Shown here: positions 8,056 through 18,401 of the stretch, one piece after another
Numbering within the stretch: position 1 is the first letter of the stretch
Layout: each line of letters starts with the position of its first letter
Assembly (NCBI GenBank): GCA_002746535.1
Contig: NVWA01000013.1
Span: forward strand, 62,001 to 126,000
DNA: 64,000 bases
DNA from: Planctomycetota bacterium
GTDB taxonomy: Bacteria; Planctomycetota; GCA-2746535
Direction: 5' to 3'
Notes under the pieces: generated by a model
The model's input: the letters and a program-made list of their open reading frames with translations, nothing else
The model's database searches: none
Told to the model about the DNA's origin: nothing
Program-made: the position numbers and the translations under genes

Positions 8056-10545
8056 ATGCCCTTATTGAAAGATAAATTTGAGTCTATTGAGAGCAAATTT
8101 AAAGCTGAGAAATTAAAATATTTTATCGAAAACATTTATGAACGAGATCACAAACCCTCTTATTATGTTTTTCATAAAACGGTAGACTGGATTGTTGAAG
8201 AGTTAAAAAGCTATGGCATTCAAGCGAAGAAAGTTGAAGTACCAGCTGATGGCAAAACAATTATAGGAGACTGGAAAAGTCCTTTAGCATGGGATGCATT
8301 TGATCTAAAATTAAAAGATTTACAAAGCGATGAAGTCATTGCTGACTATCAAAAAGTTTCAACACACATGGTGATGGGCGCAGGCCCTACACCAAAAGAA
8401 GGCTTAAAAGGATCTGCCGTCTATTTAAAATCTCCGAATGATTTTGATAAAATTGATGTCAGAGATAAATTTATTATCACAGAATTTATTCCATCGACTA
8501 TAAAAAAAGCGGCCTCTGAGCAAGGGGCACTGGGATTTCTTTTTTATGGCCCACTGGAAGATTTCCAAGGAGATCTAGTAAGATGGGTCAATTCCTGGGC
8601 AGATGATTCAGGACTATGGTCAATGACTGAAGATGATACTGTTATTCCTGCCGTTTCACTTTCACCCAACACAATCAAAGGTTATATTAAAAAATTAAAA
8701 AACAATGAGGATGTAAGTTTTGAATTAAAACTGGACACAAAATTTTATGAAGGCACCTTGCCTCTAGTTGAAGCATTCATTCCGGGCAAAGAAAAAGATG
8801 AAGTTTTTTTTACGGGCCACTTATTTGAACAAGGTGCAAATGACAATGCCTCAGGCTGTGCAACAATGATGGAGATCGCCAGAATATTTAGTGAAAGCCA
8901 GCCAAAAAGAGGAATGAGGTTTTTATTCACATCAGAGCTTTATGGCACTGTTCCATACTCATTTTTAAATTTAGATATTATGAACCGTTCAAAAATTGGT
9001 TTAAATATCGATAGTACTTGTGAAGTCGGGAGACAAACTGGTAAGATGGATTTGATTTTAAATCCAGACACTAACCCTTCCTATGTAAATTTATTATTAA
9101 AAGAGATTCTTATCGATATTGGCAAAGAAGATGAGTTCAGCTTTAATAAATTTCTTCTTGATGATAACATGATAACAGATACTCAAATCAATATTCCATG
9201 CGCACTTGTCGGTGTTTGTAGTTTTAACTGGCACACAAGTGCCGACACATTAGATATCATTGATTGGGATCTATTTAACAAAACAACAATTTTGTGTGCC
9301 ACGTGGGCTGAAGTTGCTGTCAATGGTGGTGAAGAAGAAGCACTTAGAATGCAATCAAGTGTTGATAAACATTTAACTCATTTAAAAGAAAAATTTGATC
9401 AAAAAGAAATCCCTCTTCATTTTAGTAATTTCAAAGAAGAATATTTCCATGAGCTTTCTCAGCAATATAGAGAATCCGTCAATCAACTTTACCCCGTCAA
9501 TAAAACTGAAAAATTAACTTATGAAGAAAAAGGACCACTAAGAAATCATTTTGGACCACCTTCGTTTGGATTAATACGCCCGTCTGAGAGATGTGGTTCA
9601 GGCATGTGGGGAGGGCCAGGGTTGCAAGTATTGTGGAATACAAATGGCAAGAGAAGTAAAGACAGAATCATGGCTTATACTTTCTTTACCACTAATCATA
9701 ATAAAGCTCAAACTCAACCGACGATCAATAATCTATACAAACAAAACTATTTATCAGATTCATTAACGAACAGCAGTTTGCTCATTGAGTTAAAAAGAAT
9801 TGGCATAAAGCCAAATGACATGATCATTGTTCACGGATCAATGAAGCAATTAGGTCGGCCAGTTCATGGCGGACCCGAAACAATCATTACAGCTTTATTA
9901 GAAGCTGTAGGCCCTGAAGGAACATTAATAATTCCAACATTTGTCCATCATGAAAAACCTACTGATCTAAGAACAAAACCTTCAAGACTTGGTTTAATTT
10001 CTGAAACATTTAGAAAATGGCCTGGGGTCATCAGAAGTAACAATCCTACCCATTGCGTTTCGGCAATTGGTAAAAGAGCAGTAGAAGTTATTGAAGGGCA
10101 TGAAAAAACCACACAACTAGGAATTGATAGCCCATTGCATAAGGCCGCGAAATTAGGCGCAAAAATTTTACATTTAGGCACCAACTTTTCATCTTGTTCT
10201 TTAATTCATGTGGCAGAAGTTATTGCAGAGGTTCCTTTTCTCCATATTGGTTATCCTGGTTATGAAGGTGATGCCGATTATATTGACTCAACTGGAACTC
10301 AACGAAGCTTTACGAGCAAACAACAACCTGCAGACAGTCAAGGGTTTAAAAAACTAATGAACATAGAAGAAGTAAAAAATATTATCACTGAATGCAATAT
10401 TGCTGATGCCTCATCGATATTAATTGACGCAAAAGAGTTACTAGATCAAGCTGTTAAATTTATAAAAAATAACCCGTTCGATATTTTATGCGAAAACCCA
10501 AAATGTCCTGTTTGCACTAAATCAAGAGAAGTAAAACAAAATTAA
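8056..10545 (+). CDS. Fusion: M28-type aminopeptidase domain + AAC(3)-type acetyltransferase domain
   Basis: An 829-residue two-domain protein. Residues 1 to about 430 resemble zinc aminopeptidases of the M28/DUF4910 group. The metal-site candidates are His255 in FTGHLF, Asp263 in GANDNASG, Glu294 in FTSELYG, Asp319 in GLNIDS and His393 in WHTSADTLD, with a PA-like insert around 115-205. From about residue 575 the protein matches aminoglycoside 3-N-acetyltransferase-family enzymes: VHGSMKQLG, then GGPETIITALLEAVGPEGTL, a THCVSAIG segment and an IHVAE helix. Those enzymes move acetyl from acetyl-CoA to an amine. The extreme C-terminus has CENPKCPVC. The start at 8056 is chosen because GGAG sits seven bases before it. 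The TTG of the next gene lies 14 bases after its stop, so they share an operon. The substrate is unknown. Confidence 0.8.
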   Translation: MPLLKDKFESIESKFKAEKLKYFIENIYERDHKPSYYVFHKTVDWIVEELKSYGIQAKKVEVPADGKTIIGDWKSPLAWDAFDLKLKDLQSDEVIADYQKVSTHMVMGAGPTPKEGLKGSAVYLKSPNDFDKIDVRDKFIITEFIPSTIKKAASEQGALGFLFYGPLEDFQGDLVRWVNSWADDSGLWSMTEDDTVIPAVSLSPNTIKGYIKKLKNNEDVSFELKLDTKFYEGTLPLVEAFIPGKEKDEVFFTGHLFEQGANDNASGCATMMEIARIFSESQPKRGMRFLFTSELYGTVPYSFLNLDIMNRSKIGLNIDSTCEVGRQTGKMDLILNPDTNPSYVNLLLKEILIDIGKEDEFSFNKFLLDDNMITDTQINIPCALVGVCSFNWHTSADTLDIIDWDLFNKTTILCATWAEVAVNGGEEEALRMQSSVDKHLTHLKEKFDQKEIPLHFSNFKEEYFHELSQQYRESVNQLYPVNKTEKLTYEEKGPLRNHFGPPSFGLIRPSERCGSGMWGGPGLQVLWNTNGKRSKDRIMAYTFFTTNHNKAQTQPTINNLYKQNYLSDSLTNSSLLIELKRIGIKPNDMIIVHGSMKQLGRPVHGGPETIITALLEAVGPEGTLIIPTFVHHEKPTDLRTKPSRLGLISETFRKWPGVIRSNNPTHCVSAIGKRAVEVIEGHEKTTQLGIDSPLHKAAKLGAKILHLGTNFSSCSLIHVAEVIAEVPFLHIGYPGYEGDADYIDSTGTQRSFTSKQQPADSQGFKKLMNIEEVKNIITECNIADASSILIDAKELLDQAVKFIKNNPFDILCENPKCPVCTKSREVKQN

Positions 10546-10559
10546 TCGGAGTTCATGTA

Positions 10560-13500
10560 TTGGATACCAAAACAAATACTTTACCGCAACCACCCGCCTC
10601 AATTGGTTATGAGCTATCTGCTATCACAGAAGCATCAGCCGGAGTTGTTGGCAATAAAATTAATCCAATGGAAACCTATCAGGACTTTACTGATAAAGGA
10701 ACCGCTGTTGTCGGAGGCACTTCCGGCAACCGTATTTGGACAGATAAAAGCTATGTACCCATAACACTGAAATCTCAATGTATCGATTGTTTGCATTGCG
10801 TTGTGGCTTGCCCTCACCATGCCATTGGATATCAAAGCGAAGCAAGAGAAGCATCCGGCCTTATTCAAACCACTAAGAACATATTGAAGAATTTACCCGG
10901 CTTTCATTTTGAAGATGTAACAAATCATAGTGTAGTTCATAAATCAGATACCAATTATAACTTTTGTAAAGGCTGTTTTGTCTGCGCTTCTGCATGCCCC
11001 GTTGACGCTATACATTTTGTCCCAAAAGATTTTATCAACTATGATGAATTTCATGGTAGCCCAGTAGAAGTAGAAGATTTAAAAAATATATTCTTAGCAC
11101 CAAAGCAAGAGAATCTTGAAGATGTTGATACGTTAATCGCAAAAGGTAAAAAATTAAGCGATCATAAATTCACTGATCAACCTTCAAAAGATGCCATGCC
11201 ATTATCAAATGGTTCGACTATGCTAGGTGAATTTACTATTCAAGCAAAAATCGACATGGTAACGATGTTTCCTATCACGCCCAACACTTCTCTACTAAAG
11301 ATCCTAGAAGATAAAGTTAAATTCCAATCCAATGAATTGGAATACCCATTACACTTAAGGACATGTCTTTCAGAGGAAAGTGGTTATGCATGGCTAACAG
11401 GTGGTGCTGTAAAAGGCAAAAGATGCATGATGGCTCAGGGCTCACAAAGTATGGCACAACTTTACGAGTTCATGAATATAAACCCTGGCTTACACTTACC
11501 TGTTCTAATGCTGGAAATGACTCGAGCTATTGCCCCAGGATGTTCCATCAAGCCAGACCACACCACAACCATGCGTACTTCTGATACGGGTGAAATAATA
11601 ATATTTGGCCGAAGTATCAAAGATAATTATTACAAAGCTCTATTACTTTTAAAATTAATGGAAACCAAAAATGTTTGGACCTCAGGCCGACTTGTTATTA
11701 AAGGGTTTGTTGAAACCCATGCCTTAGTCACCAACAAACAAATTAAAATGGATCTTTTATCGAATGAGGCTGTCGATAAATTTTTAGGAAGACCAAAAAA
11801 TCCATTTATTTTTGATGATGCAGAACCACGTTCTATTGGAACATTAGATTTCGATGCACGTTATGGTGAACAAAGGCAAGCTATCGACCAAGTTCTAATT
11901 AATGCAGGAGAAAATTTTAATGCGATTGCTGATGAATTGGCAGAAATTACTAATTCAGCACCTCTCCAAAAAGTTGACCGTTTTCCAATTGATCAAAATT
12001 CAAATGTTTACATCATTAGTCTCAATGATCCCGATATGCATACAGCCGAATTAGTAGCTGAAGAGCTAAATAATCAAGAAGGTTTGTCTTGCGGAGTTAT
12101 TTCGATAAATCTTTACCGACCTTTCCCCGCAGTAGAACTTCGTGAAAAAGTTAAAGGCGCAAAAGCCGTGGCTATATTGGAATACAATAACAGATCTGGC
12201 CGCGCTGGTGGTGCACAGTTTGCCGATGAAGTTCGTTCGGCATTATACTTACTAGAAAATCCCCCCGAAATTATGGCTATTCAAGTAGGTTTAGGCGGAC
12301 GTGCGGTGACAGTACCATACATATTGAAGATCAATCAAATGTTACACGATTTAATTTCTGAAGATAAAAATACCATTACGCATCAATGGCTAGAAAAGAA
12401 TTCTACGGATAATGTTTTATCTTTTGGTATGCGAGGCAATCTAACACCAGAAACTACGGCCGATTTCGATGTACCTATTTCTCAAAATAATATTAGCCAA
12501 ATGGTTATCGTTGGTAAAGGTGGTCAAGGCGTACTCTTATTAAATGGAATCCTAGCTGGTTTTGCCAGCGTAAAAGAAATGTGTGCTTTAACCATGGTTG
12601 GTTATGGCGCATTACAACGAGGCGGTGGTATCACATTAAGCTTTAAATACTCAAATGAAAAAATTAGAGACTATAGCGATATTATTCTTACAGATACACT
12701 TGTTTCATTCGAAGATGATATCCATTTAGAAGCAATGTTACCTCAGTTAAAAGTTGGCGGCACATTAATCATTGATGGAAAAGCTGATCGACTCCAAGAA
12801 CTTAAAAATATGTTGCCCGAAGAAACAAAAATCATCATCATACCCGCAAAAGAAATTGCCATCAAACTTTATAATAATGCCACACGAACAAATGTGATTT
12901 TACTTGGTGCCATTCTTGCCCATATGGGTTTCAAAAATGAAGAAGAAATATTTGAGAGCATTGAATCACTAAGCACCATCGCACAAGTTTCAAAAGAAGC
13001 GGGGATCTTAAAAAAACCAGACAGCATCACAGCAATTTTATCTGGGTATTATGCTTACAAAGCCGGCATTGGAGAAATTGATTTAACAAGCGAAAAAGTT
13101 AATAATCCATCTACAGTAGAAAATTTTGAATCTTTTCAAAAAAGAATTCTTCCACCTGATTTACTTGCTGTTGCCAATAATCCAAAAGCGCTAAGAAGGA
13201 AAAAAAGAATCTATCAGTTCAAGAAAAAAATGTATCAACTAATGTTTCAGCTACATCCTATGGTAAGCCAAATTCAAAGTATGTACTTGGCATTAAATGG
13301 AAAAACTCCCATTAGCGGAGGTGACATGGCATGTGGTGGCTGTGGCCAAATAAATATTTTCAGAAATCTTTTTAATTTTTTATATTATCTTCAAAAAGAA
13401 AAAGGACAGATCTTCATAAGCGAACAAGATGGTTGTGGTACCGTATTTTCAGGTATGAACAGAACTTCTATCTGGAACATGCCCTACATCAGAATTGCAT

Positions 13501-14318
13501 TTGAAACCGCCCATGGTGTCGCATCTGGATTAGCAGATGACCTTACCAAAGATGATATCGTGGTTTCCATCTCAGGTGATGGAGGCATGATGCAAGGTAT
13601 CAGATCAGTAGAAGATGCTCTTCATCATCAAGATCCAATTCTACATCTAGTTGTTGTAAACCAAACGCTAGGAAATACGGGTGGTCAATCAACAGCAACA
13701 ACAATGGTTGGCACAAAAACGAGAGATGGGCATATAGCTCAACAACACTCAATTAACTTCTTAAAATTGGCCGAAAAACACCACGTGCAAGGAGCGTTTG
13801 CCTCAACAACTAATTTGAGTGATTTTTATAAAAAGATTAGATGGGGTCATAAAGTCGTAAAAGAAGAAAGAAAACCATTCTTACTGATCATGAATTTTTC
13901 TTGTCTTGAGCAAGGAATCAATTTAGCGAAAAGTTTAATCTTACAAAAAATGGCATTAGACTGCCATTACTTCAATCTATATTCTTTAAAATACAAAGAA
14001 ATAAAAAATAGTGAAGGTGCAACTTTGTACTATAAAAAAGACTTGGCCATTGATTACTACCCATGGACTTTTGGCAAAAAGGCTTGGAAGACTACCTTGC
14101 TGAAATATGCTAAAGAACAAGTAATGATGAAAGAGCTAGTAGATAATCCTGACTATCTCGAGCAAGCTTACGGACAACTACTAGGGCAGTGGCAAGAATT
14201 AAAGAACGATATGGGCCCAATAAAATATTATTGGGGAATGTTTAAAAATGCATTCTCATTATCAAGAGTCACTATGATGCGAATTATTAAAAAAACTATT
14301 CCTAGAGAAGCTGAATAG
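10560..14318 (+). CDS. Single-chain 2-oxoacid:ferredoxin oxidoreductase (POR/VOR/IOR type)
   Basis: A 1252-residue enzyme predicted to decarboxylate a 2-oxoacid to an acyl-CoA while reducing ferredoxin. Domains in order: two 4Fe-4S clusters (Cys 74, 77, 80, 84 and 136, 139, 142, 146); an alpha/pyrimidine-binding region from about 205 (FPITPNT, CLSEESGYAW); a gamma domain from about 645 (VGKGGQGVLLLNGI, GYGALQRGGG); and a TPP-binding beta region from about 930 (ACGGCGQ, EQDGCG, SGDGGMMQG, then NQTLGNTGGQ). The order ferredoxin-alpha-gamma-beta differs from NifJ-type PFOR, where the ferredoxin domain is internal. Start is TTG with CGGAG eight bases upstream; an ATG at 10555 is in another frame. 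It is followed 23 bases later by icmF, which favours a branched-chain substrate such as 2-oxoisovalerate. That last point is inference. Confidence 0.88.
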   Translation: MDTKTNTLPQPPASIGYELSAITEASAGVVGNKINPMETYQDFTDKGTAVVGGTSGNRIWTDKSYVPITLKSQCIDCLHCVVACPHHAIGYQSEAREASGLIQTTKNILKNLPGFHFEDVTNHSVVHKSDTNYNFCKGCFVCASACPVDAIHFVPKDFINYDEFHGSPVEVEDLKNIFLAPKQENLEDVDTLIAKGKKLSDHKFTDQPSKDAMPLSNGSTMLGEFTIQAKIDMVTMFPITPNTSLLKILEDKVKFQSNELEYPLHLRTCLSEESGYAWLTGGAVKGKRCMMAQGSQSMAQLYEFMNINPGLHLPVLMLEMTRAIAPGCSIKPDHTTTMRTSDTGEIIIFGRSIKDNYYKALLLLKLMETKNVWTSGRLVIKGFVETHALVTNKQIKMDLLSNEAVDKFLGRPKNPFIFDDAEPRSIGTLDFDARYGEQRQAIDQVLINAGENFNAIADELAEITNSAPLQKVDRFPIDQNSNVYIISLNDPDMHTAELVAEELNNQEGLSCGVISINLYRPFPAVELREKVKGAKAVAILEYNNRSGRAGGAQFADEVRSALYLLENPPEIMAIQVGLGGRAVTVPYILKINQMLHDLISEDKNTITHQWLEKNSTDNVLSFGMRGNLTPETTADFDVPISQNNISQMVIVGKGGQGVLLLNGILAGFASVKEMCALTMVGYGALQRGGGITLSFKYSNEKIRDYSDIILTDTLVSFEDDIHLEAMLPQLKVGGTLIIDGKADRLQELKNMLPEETKIIIIPAKEIAIKLYNNATRTNVILLGAILAHMGFKNEEEIFESIESLSTIAQVSKEAGILKKPDSITAILSGYYAYKAGIGEIDLTSEKVNNPSTVENFESFQKRILPPDLLAVANNPKALRRKKRIYQFKKKMYQLMFQLHPMVSQIQSMYLALNGKTPISGGDMACGGCGQINIFRNLFNFLYYLQKEKGQIFISEQDGCGTVFSGMNRTSIWNMPYIRIAFETAHGVASGLADDLTKDDIVVSISGDGGMMQGIRSVEDALHHQDPILHLVVVNQTLGNTGGQSTATTMVGTKTRDGHIAQQHSINFLKLAEKHHVQGAFASTTNLSDFYKKIRWGHKVVKEERKPFLLIMNFSCLEQGINLAKSLILQKMALDCHYFNLYSLKYKEIKNSEGATLYYKKDLAIDYYPWTFGKKAWKTTLLKYAKEQVMMKELVDNPDYLEQAYGQLLGQWQELKNDMGPIKYYWGMFKNAFSLSRVTMMRIIKKTIPREAE

Positions 14319-14341
14319 ATTTTCAAGAAAGAATTATTTAA

Positions 14342-17300
14342 ATGGAAGCAAAAGAAGAATTCAGTTTAAAAAATAAAATTCGATTTATCACAGCCACATC
14401 CCTCTTTGATGGTCATGATGCCTCAATTCATATTATGCGAAGAATCCTACAACAAGAAGGTGCAGAAGTTATTCATCTTGGGCACAACAGGTCTGTCAAA
14501 GAAATTGTTGATGCCGCTATTCAAGAAGATGTCCAGGGGATCGCAGTATCCTCCTATCAAGGCGGCCACAATGAATTTTTCACTTACATGATTGACTTAC
14601 TGAAGGAACAAAATGCTGACCATATAAGAGTTTATGCAGGTGGTGGTGGCGTAATCGTTTCTGAGGAAATTAAAGAACTCCAAAATAAAGGCGTATCAAA
14701 AATCTTTACGCCAGAAGATGGTCAAAAGCTTGGTCTCGTTGGGATGATTCGCTACATGCTTAAAGAATGCGATGAACTACCAAGAGCGACATTAGTTAAC
14801 GTCCCTGATAAATATTCTGTTGAGAATATAAGTGATATAGGAAAAGTAATTTCCAGTCTAGAAAATGATGATGAAGACTATTCAGACAATCGGTTGGAAC
14901 TTATTCAATCAATAGAAGATCGAGTAAAAGCATTAACATCAAATCCTTTGATACTTGGATTCACAGGAACAGGTGGTGCCGGGAAAAGCTCACTCGTAGA
15001 TGAATTCCTATTACGCTATCTAGAGAAATTTCCAACTAAAAATATTGCTGTATTAAGTGTTGACCCCACTAGAAGAAAAACGGGAGGTGCTTTATTAGGT
15101 GATCGTATCAGGATGAATTCTGCTTCAAATGATAGAGTCTATGTACGATCTATGGCAACTAGAAGATCTAATCTAGCCACAAGTAAATTTGTTACCGATA
15201 GTTTAAATGCTATCAAAGCAGCTAATTTTGATCTAATCATTCTAGAAACAGCTGGTATTGGACAAAGCGATAGCGAAGTAACAGAAATTTCAGATGTTTC
15301 CATCTATGTCATGACACCGGAATTTGGCGCCCCTTCCCAACTCGAAAAAATAGATATGCTCGATTTTGCCGACATAGTTGTCATTAACAAATTTGATAAA
15401 AATGGAGCCTTGGATGGCTTGCGAGAAGTAAGAAAAACCTTTCAACGCAATAGAAATTTATTTGATCAGCAACCTGAAGACATGCCGGTCTTTGGCACCT
15501 GTGCTCATCGATTTAATGACTTAGGCACAAACCGATTTTTTAATCATTTATTTAGTGAAATAAATAGGAGATTCGAATCACAAAATTGGGAATTCACACC
15601 TTTACCAGAAGGTGAACCCAATGTCACTACTCTAATCCCTTTTCAAAGGGGTCGTTATTTAAGTGAAATTGTTAGTTCAATTCATAAATATCATCAAACA
15701 ACCACGGATGACATGTCTAAATCAAAAAAGGCCGAATCAGTTCTACGAGCATTGGATGCTCTTGGTATAGATCCAGAGAATTATTCCGGCGATAACGAAA
15801 CTATCAATGAACTATTAGATTTGTATGAAGCCACCTACAAAGGTATTTCGGATTATTCAAAATCTATCCTAAAAACATATCCTGATCAGTACGACAAATA
15901 TCAAAAAGAAACTATTTCTTATACGGTAAGAAATAAAGAAATAAAGGTTGACAATTATACAGAATCTCTGAGCCACTTGAAAATTCCTAAAGTAGTGATT
16001 CCAAATCTTTCTACTTGGGATCAACAAATTAAATTCACTAGAAAAGAAAATACCCCCGGGAAATTTCCATACACAGCAGGTGTCTTCGAATTCAAAAGAA
16101 AAGGTGAAGATCCAACCAGAATGTTTGCGGGTGAAGGAAATGCTGAACAAACTAATCAACGTTTCCACTATGTTAGCAAAGGTCAAAAAGCGGCAAGATT
16201 ATCAACAGCTTTTGATTCAGTGACTCTCTATGGTAGTGATCCAGCCAAGCGCATGGATATCTATGGGAAAATTGGTAACTCAGGAGTATCAATTTGTTCT
16301 CTTGATGATGCCAAAAGATTATATTCTGGATTTGATTTATGTGCCCCGACTACTTCTGTCTCAATGACAATCAATGGTCCGGCATCAACAATACTTGCTT
16401 TCTTTCTCAATACAGCCATTGATGCTGAATGTGAAAAACGTCTAAAAGAAAATAGCAAATGGGAAGAAACTCAAACTAAAATAGACAATTGGTTTAAAGA
16501 TAAGAATCTTCAAAAGCCCACCTATCGTGATAACCTACCTGAAAATCATAATGGTGCGGGTCTTGGCTTTTTGGGTTTATCAGCCGATAAAGTAATGGAA
16601 TTAGAAGAATACAATCAAATCAAAGCTGAAGTCCTTTCTTCAGTAAGAGGAACTGTTCAAGCCGATATCTTAAAAGAAGATCAAGCACAAAACACCTGTA
16701 TATTTAGCACTGAATTCGCGATGCGTTTGATGGGTGATGTTCAGGAATTTTTTATTGATCACAATATTAGAAACTTTTATAGCGTCAGCATTAGTGGTTA
16801 TCATATAGCTGAGGCAGGTGCTACGCCAGTTTCTCAATTAGCATTTACATTAGCAAATGGGTTTACATTATTAGAGTATTACCGTTCTCGAGGAATGGAT
16901 ATCAATAAATTTGCTCCAAACTTCTCCTTCTTTTTTTCAAATGGATTAGATCCTGAATATGCTGTTATTGGCAGAGTGGCAAGAAGAATATGGGCGATTG
17001 CTTTAAAAGAGCTATATGGCGCTGATGATAGAAGTCAGAAATTAAAATATCACATACAAACATCTGGCCGATCTTTGCATGCCCAAGAAATTAACTTTAA
17101 TGATATACGTACTACCCTTCAAGCTTTTTATGCCATAGCGGACAACTGCAATTCTCTGCATACAAATGCCTATGATGAAGCTATCACGACACCTACTGAA
17201 GAATCTGTTAGACGAGCCATTGCCATTCAACTAATTATTAATAATGAAATGGGTCTCATAAAAAATGAAAATCCAACTCAAGGAAGTTATTTCTTAGAAA

Positions 17301-17743
17301 ATTTAACTGACACTGTTGAAGAAGCAATTTTAAATGAGTTTATGGCAATTGATTCTAGAGGTGGTGTTCTAGGTGCCATGGAAACAATGTATCAAAGAAG
17401 TAAAATCCAAGAAGAATCTATGCACTATGAGCACTTAAAGCACAGTGGTGATTTAACAATAATCGGTGTCAATTCATTTATAAATCCAAAGGGGTCAGAA
17501 ATTCAAGAAGTTGAGCTTATACGTTCGACCGACGAATCTAAAGATTCACAAATTGAACAAGTCGAACATTTGCATCAATCATTCAAATCTGAACAAGATG
17601 AAGCCATTTGTAAAATAAAAGATGTTTCAAGAAGTGACGGAAATATTTTCAATGAATTAATGGAAGCTGTTAAAGTTTGCTCCCTGGGACAAATCACAAC
17701 GGCCTTATATGAAGTCGGTGGTCAATACAGAAGAAATATGTAA
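14342..17743 (+). CDS. icmF: Fused isobutyryl-CoA mutase (B12 domain-GTPase-mutase)
   Basis: A 1133-residue adenosylcobalamin enzyme that interconverts isobutyryl-CoA and n-butyryl-CoA. The N-terminal 140 residues bind cobalamin (DGHD at 23-26 gives the axial His25, with a YAGGGG loop near 98-103). The MeaB-like chaperone GTPase follows, with Walker A GTGGAGKS at 209-216 and NKFD at 349-352. The mutase core runs from about 560 ([11 protein letters not shown], then [36 protein letters not shown] and [10 protein letters not shown]). This order and the DSVTLYGxDP segment are diagnostic of IcmF rather than methylmalonyl-CoA mutase. It lies between the oxidoreductase and a thioesterase in one operon, consistent with handling branched acyl-CoA from valine. 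Substrate preference is inferred from family only. Confidence 0.92.
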   Translation: MEAKEEFSLKNKIRFITATSLFDGHDASIHIMRRILQQEGAEVIHLGHNRSVKEIVDAAIQEDVQGIAVSSYQGGHNEFFTYMIDLLKEQNADHIRVYAGGGGVIVSEEIKELQNKGVSKIFTPEDGQKLGLVGMIRYMLKECDELPRATLVNVPDKYSVENISDIGKVISSLENDDEDYSDNRLELIQSIEDRVKALTSNPLILGFTGTGGAGKSSLVDEFLLRYLEKFPTKNIAVLSVDPTRRKTGGALLGDRIRMNSASNDRVYVRSMATRRSNLATSKFVTDSLNAIKAANFDLIILETAGIGQSDSEVTEISDVSIYVMTPEFGAPSQLEKIDMLDFADIVVINKFDKNGALDGLREVRKTFQRNRNLFDQQPEDMPVFGTCAHRFNDLGTNRFFNHLFSEINRRFESQNWEFTPLPEGEPNVTTLIPFQRGRYLSEIVSSIHKYHQTTTDDMSKSKKAESVLRALDALGIDPENYSGDNETINELLDLYEATYKGISDYSKSILKTYPDQYDKYQKETISYTVRNKEIKVDNYTESLSHLKIPKVVIPNLSTWDQQIKFTRKENTPGKFPYTAGVFEFKRKGEDPTRMFAGEGNAEQTNQRFHYVSKGQKAARLSTAFDSVTLYGSDPAKRMDIYGKIGNSGVSICSLDDAKRLYSGFDLCAPTTSVSMTINGPASTILAFFLNTAIDAECEKRLKENSKWEETQTKIDNWFKDKNLQKPTYRDNLPENHNGAGLGFLGLSADKVMELEEYNQIKAEVLSSVRGTVQADILKEDQAQNTCIFSTEFAMRLMGDVQEFFIDHNIRNFYSVSISGYHIAEAGATPVSQLAFTLANGFTLLEYYRSRGMDINKFAPNFSFFFSNGLDPEYAVIGRVARRIWAIALKELYGADDRSQKLKYHIQTSGRSLHAQEINFNDIRTTLQAFYAIADNCNSLHTNAYDEAITTPTEESVRRAIAIQLIINNEMGLIKNENPTQGSYFLENLTDTVEEAILNEFMAIDSRGGVLGAMETMYQRSKIQEESMHYEHLKHSGDLTIIGVNSFINPKGSEIQEVELIRSTDESKDSQIEQVEHLHQSFKSEQDEAICKIKDVSRSDGNIFNELMEAVKVCSLGQITTALYEVGGQYRRNM

Positions 17744-17773
17744 TAAGTCATTGTTAGTAAATTGGAATAATTT

Positions 17774-18163
17774 ATGAGTGAAAAAATAGATTTAACAGAT
17801 TATGAAATAGCGACCCGCAAGATTATCATGTACCCGAATTTAAGTGTCACGGGCAGATTATTTGGCGGACAAATGCTAAGCTGGATCGATGAGGCTGTAG
17901 CAATGATTGCTATGCAAAAAACTAAAACAAAAAATATTGTTACCAAAAAAATCAGTGAAGTTGTTTTTGATTCGCCTGGTTTAATTGGAGATGTACTGGA
18001 AATATGGTGTAAACCTGCTCACTTAGGTAAGACAAGCATTGCCATGGATTGCACCGTAACAGTCTGGCGATCAAATGACGAAACACAATTAAAAATATGC
18101 TCCTGCTCAATCATCTTTGTAGTGATCGATGAAAACGGCAAACCAAAAATCTGGAATAAATAA
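17774..18163 (+). CDS. Acyl-CoA thioesterase, hotdog fold (YciA/BACH-like)
   Basis: A 129-residue single hotdog domain that should hydrolyse acyl-CoA to free acid and CoA. Visible family features are NLSVTGRLFGGQMLSWIDEA near 19-38, carrying the catalytic acidic residue in the helix, and a VFDSPGLIGDVLEIW strand. The length matches single-domain YciA-like enzymes. It starts 30 bases after icmF on the same strand, so it is probably the last gene of that operon, where it could release isobutyrate or butyrate or recycle CoA. This placement makes short or branched acyl-CoA a reasonable substrate guess. Confidence 0.88.
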   Translation: MSEKIDLTDYEIATRKIIMYPNLSVTGRLFGGQMLSWIDEAVAMIAMQKTKTKNIVTKKISEVVFDSPGLIGDVLEIWCKPAHLGKTSIAMDCTVTVWRSNDETQLKICSCSIIFVVIDENGKPKIWNK

Positions 18164-18401
18164 TTTTTTATTCGATATTTGAACAGACAACATTGGCTCA
18201 TAAGGACAATATTTTCACTTGTAAATCATCTAGGCTTTATAAATCGTAAAAAAATATTAAATGGATGAACAGGATAAAAGGGATTCCTTTTTATCTTATA
18301 TATCTTGTAAATGCTCGATGTGAAAATATTTGATAAATATGGTAGTTTTATTAAAATTAAATTTTTAAGTTAAAAATAGTAAATTACTGAGGCCATCAAA
18401 A

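Noticed and set aside
8056..10545. Antibiotic resistance gene (AAC(3))
   Set aside because: The acetyltransferase is fused to a peptidase and sits in a catabolic operon; the family includes many enzymes not acting on aminoglycosides.
10555..10764. ATG-started frame overlapping the oxidoreductase start
   Set aside because: It is out of frame with the conserved ferredoxin and alpha domains; the TTG at 10560 with CGGAG upstream is the real start.
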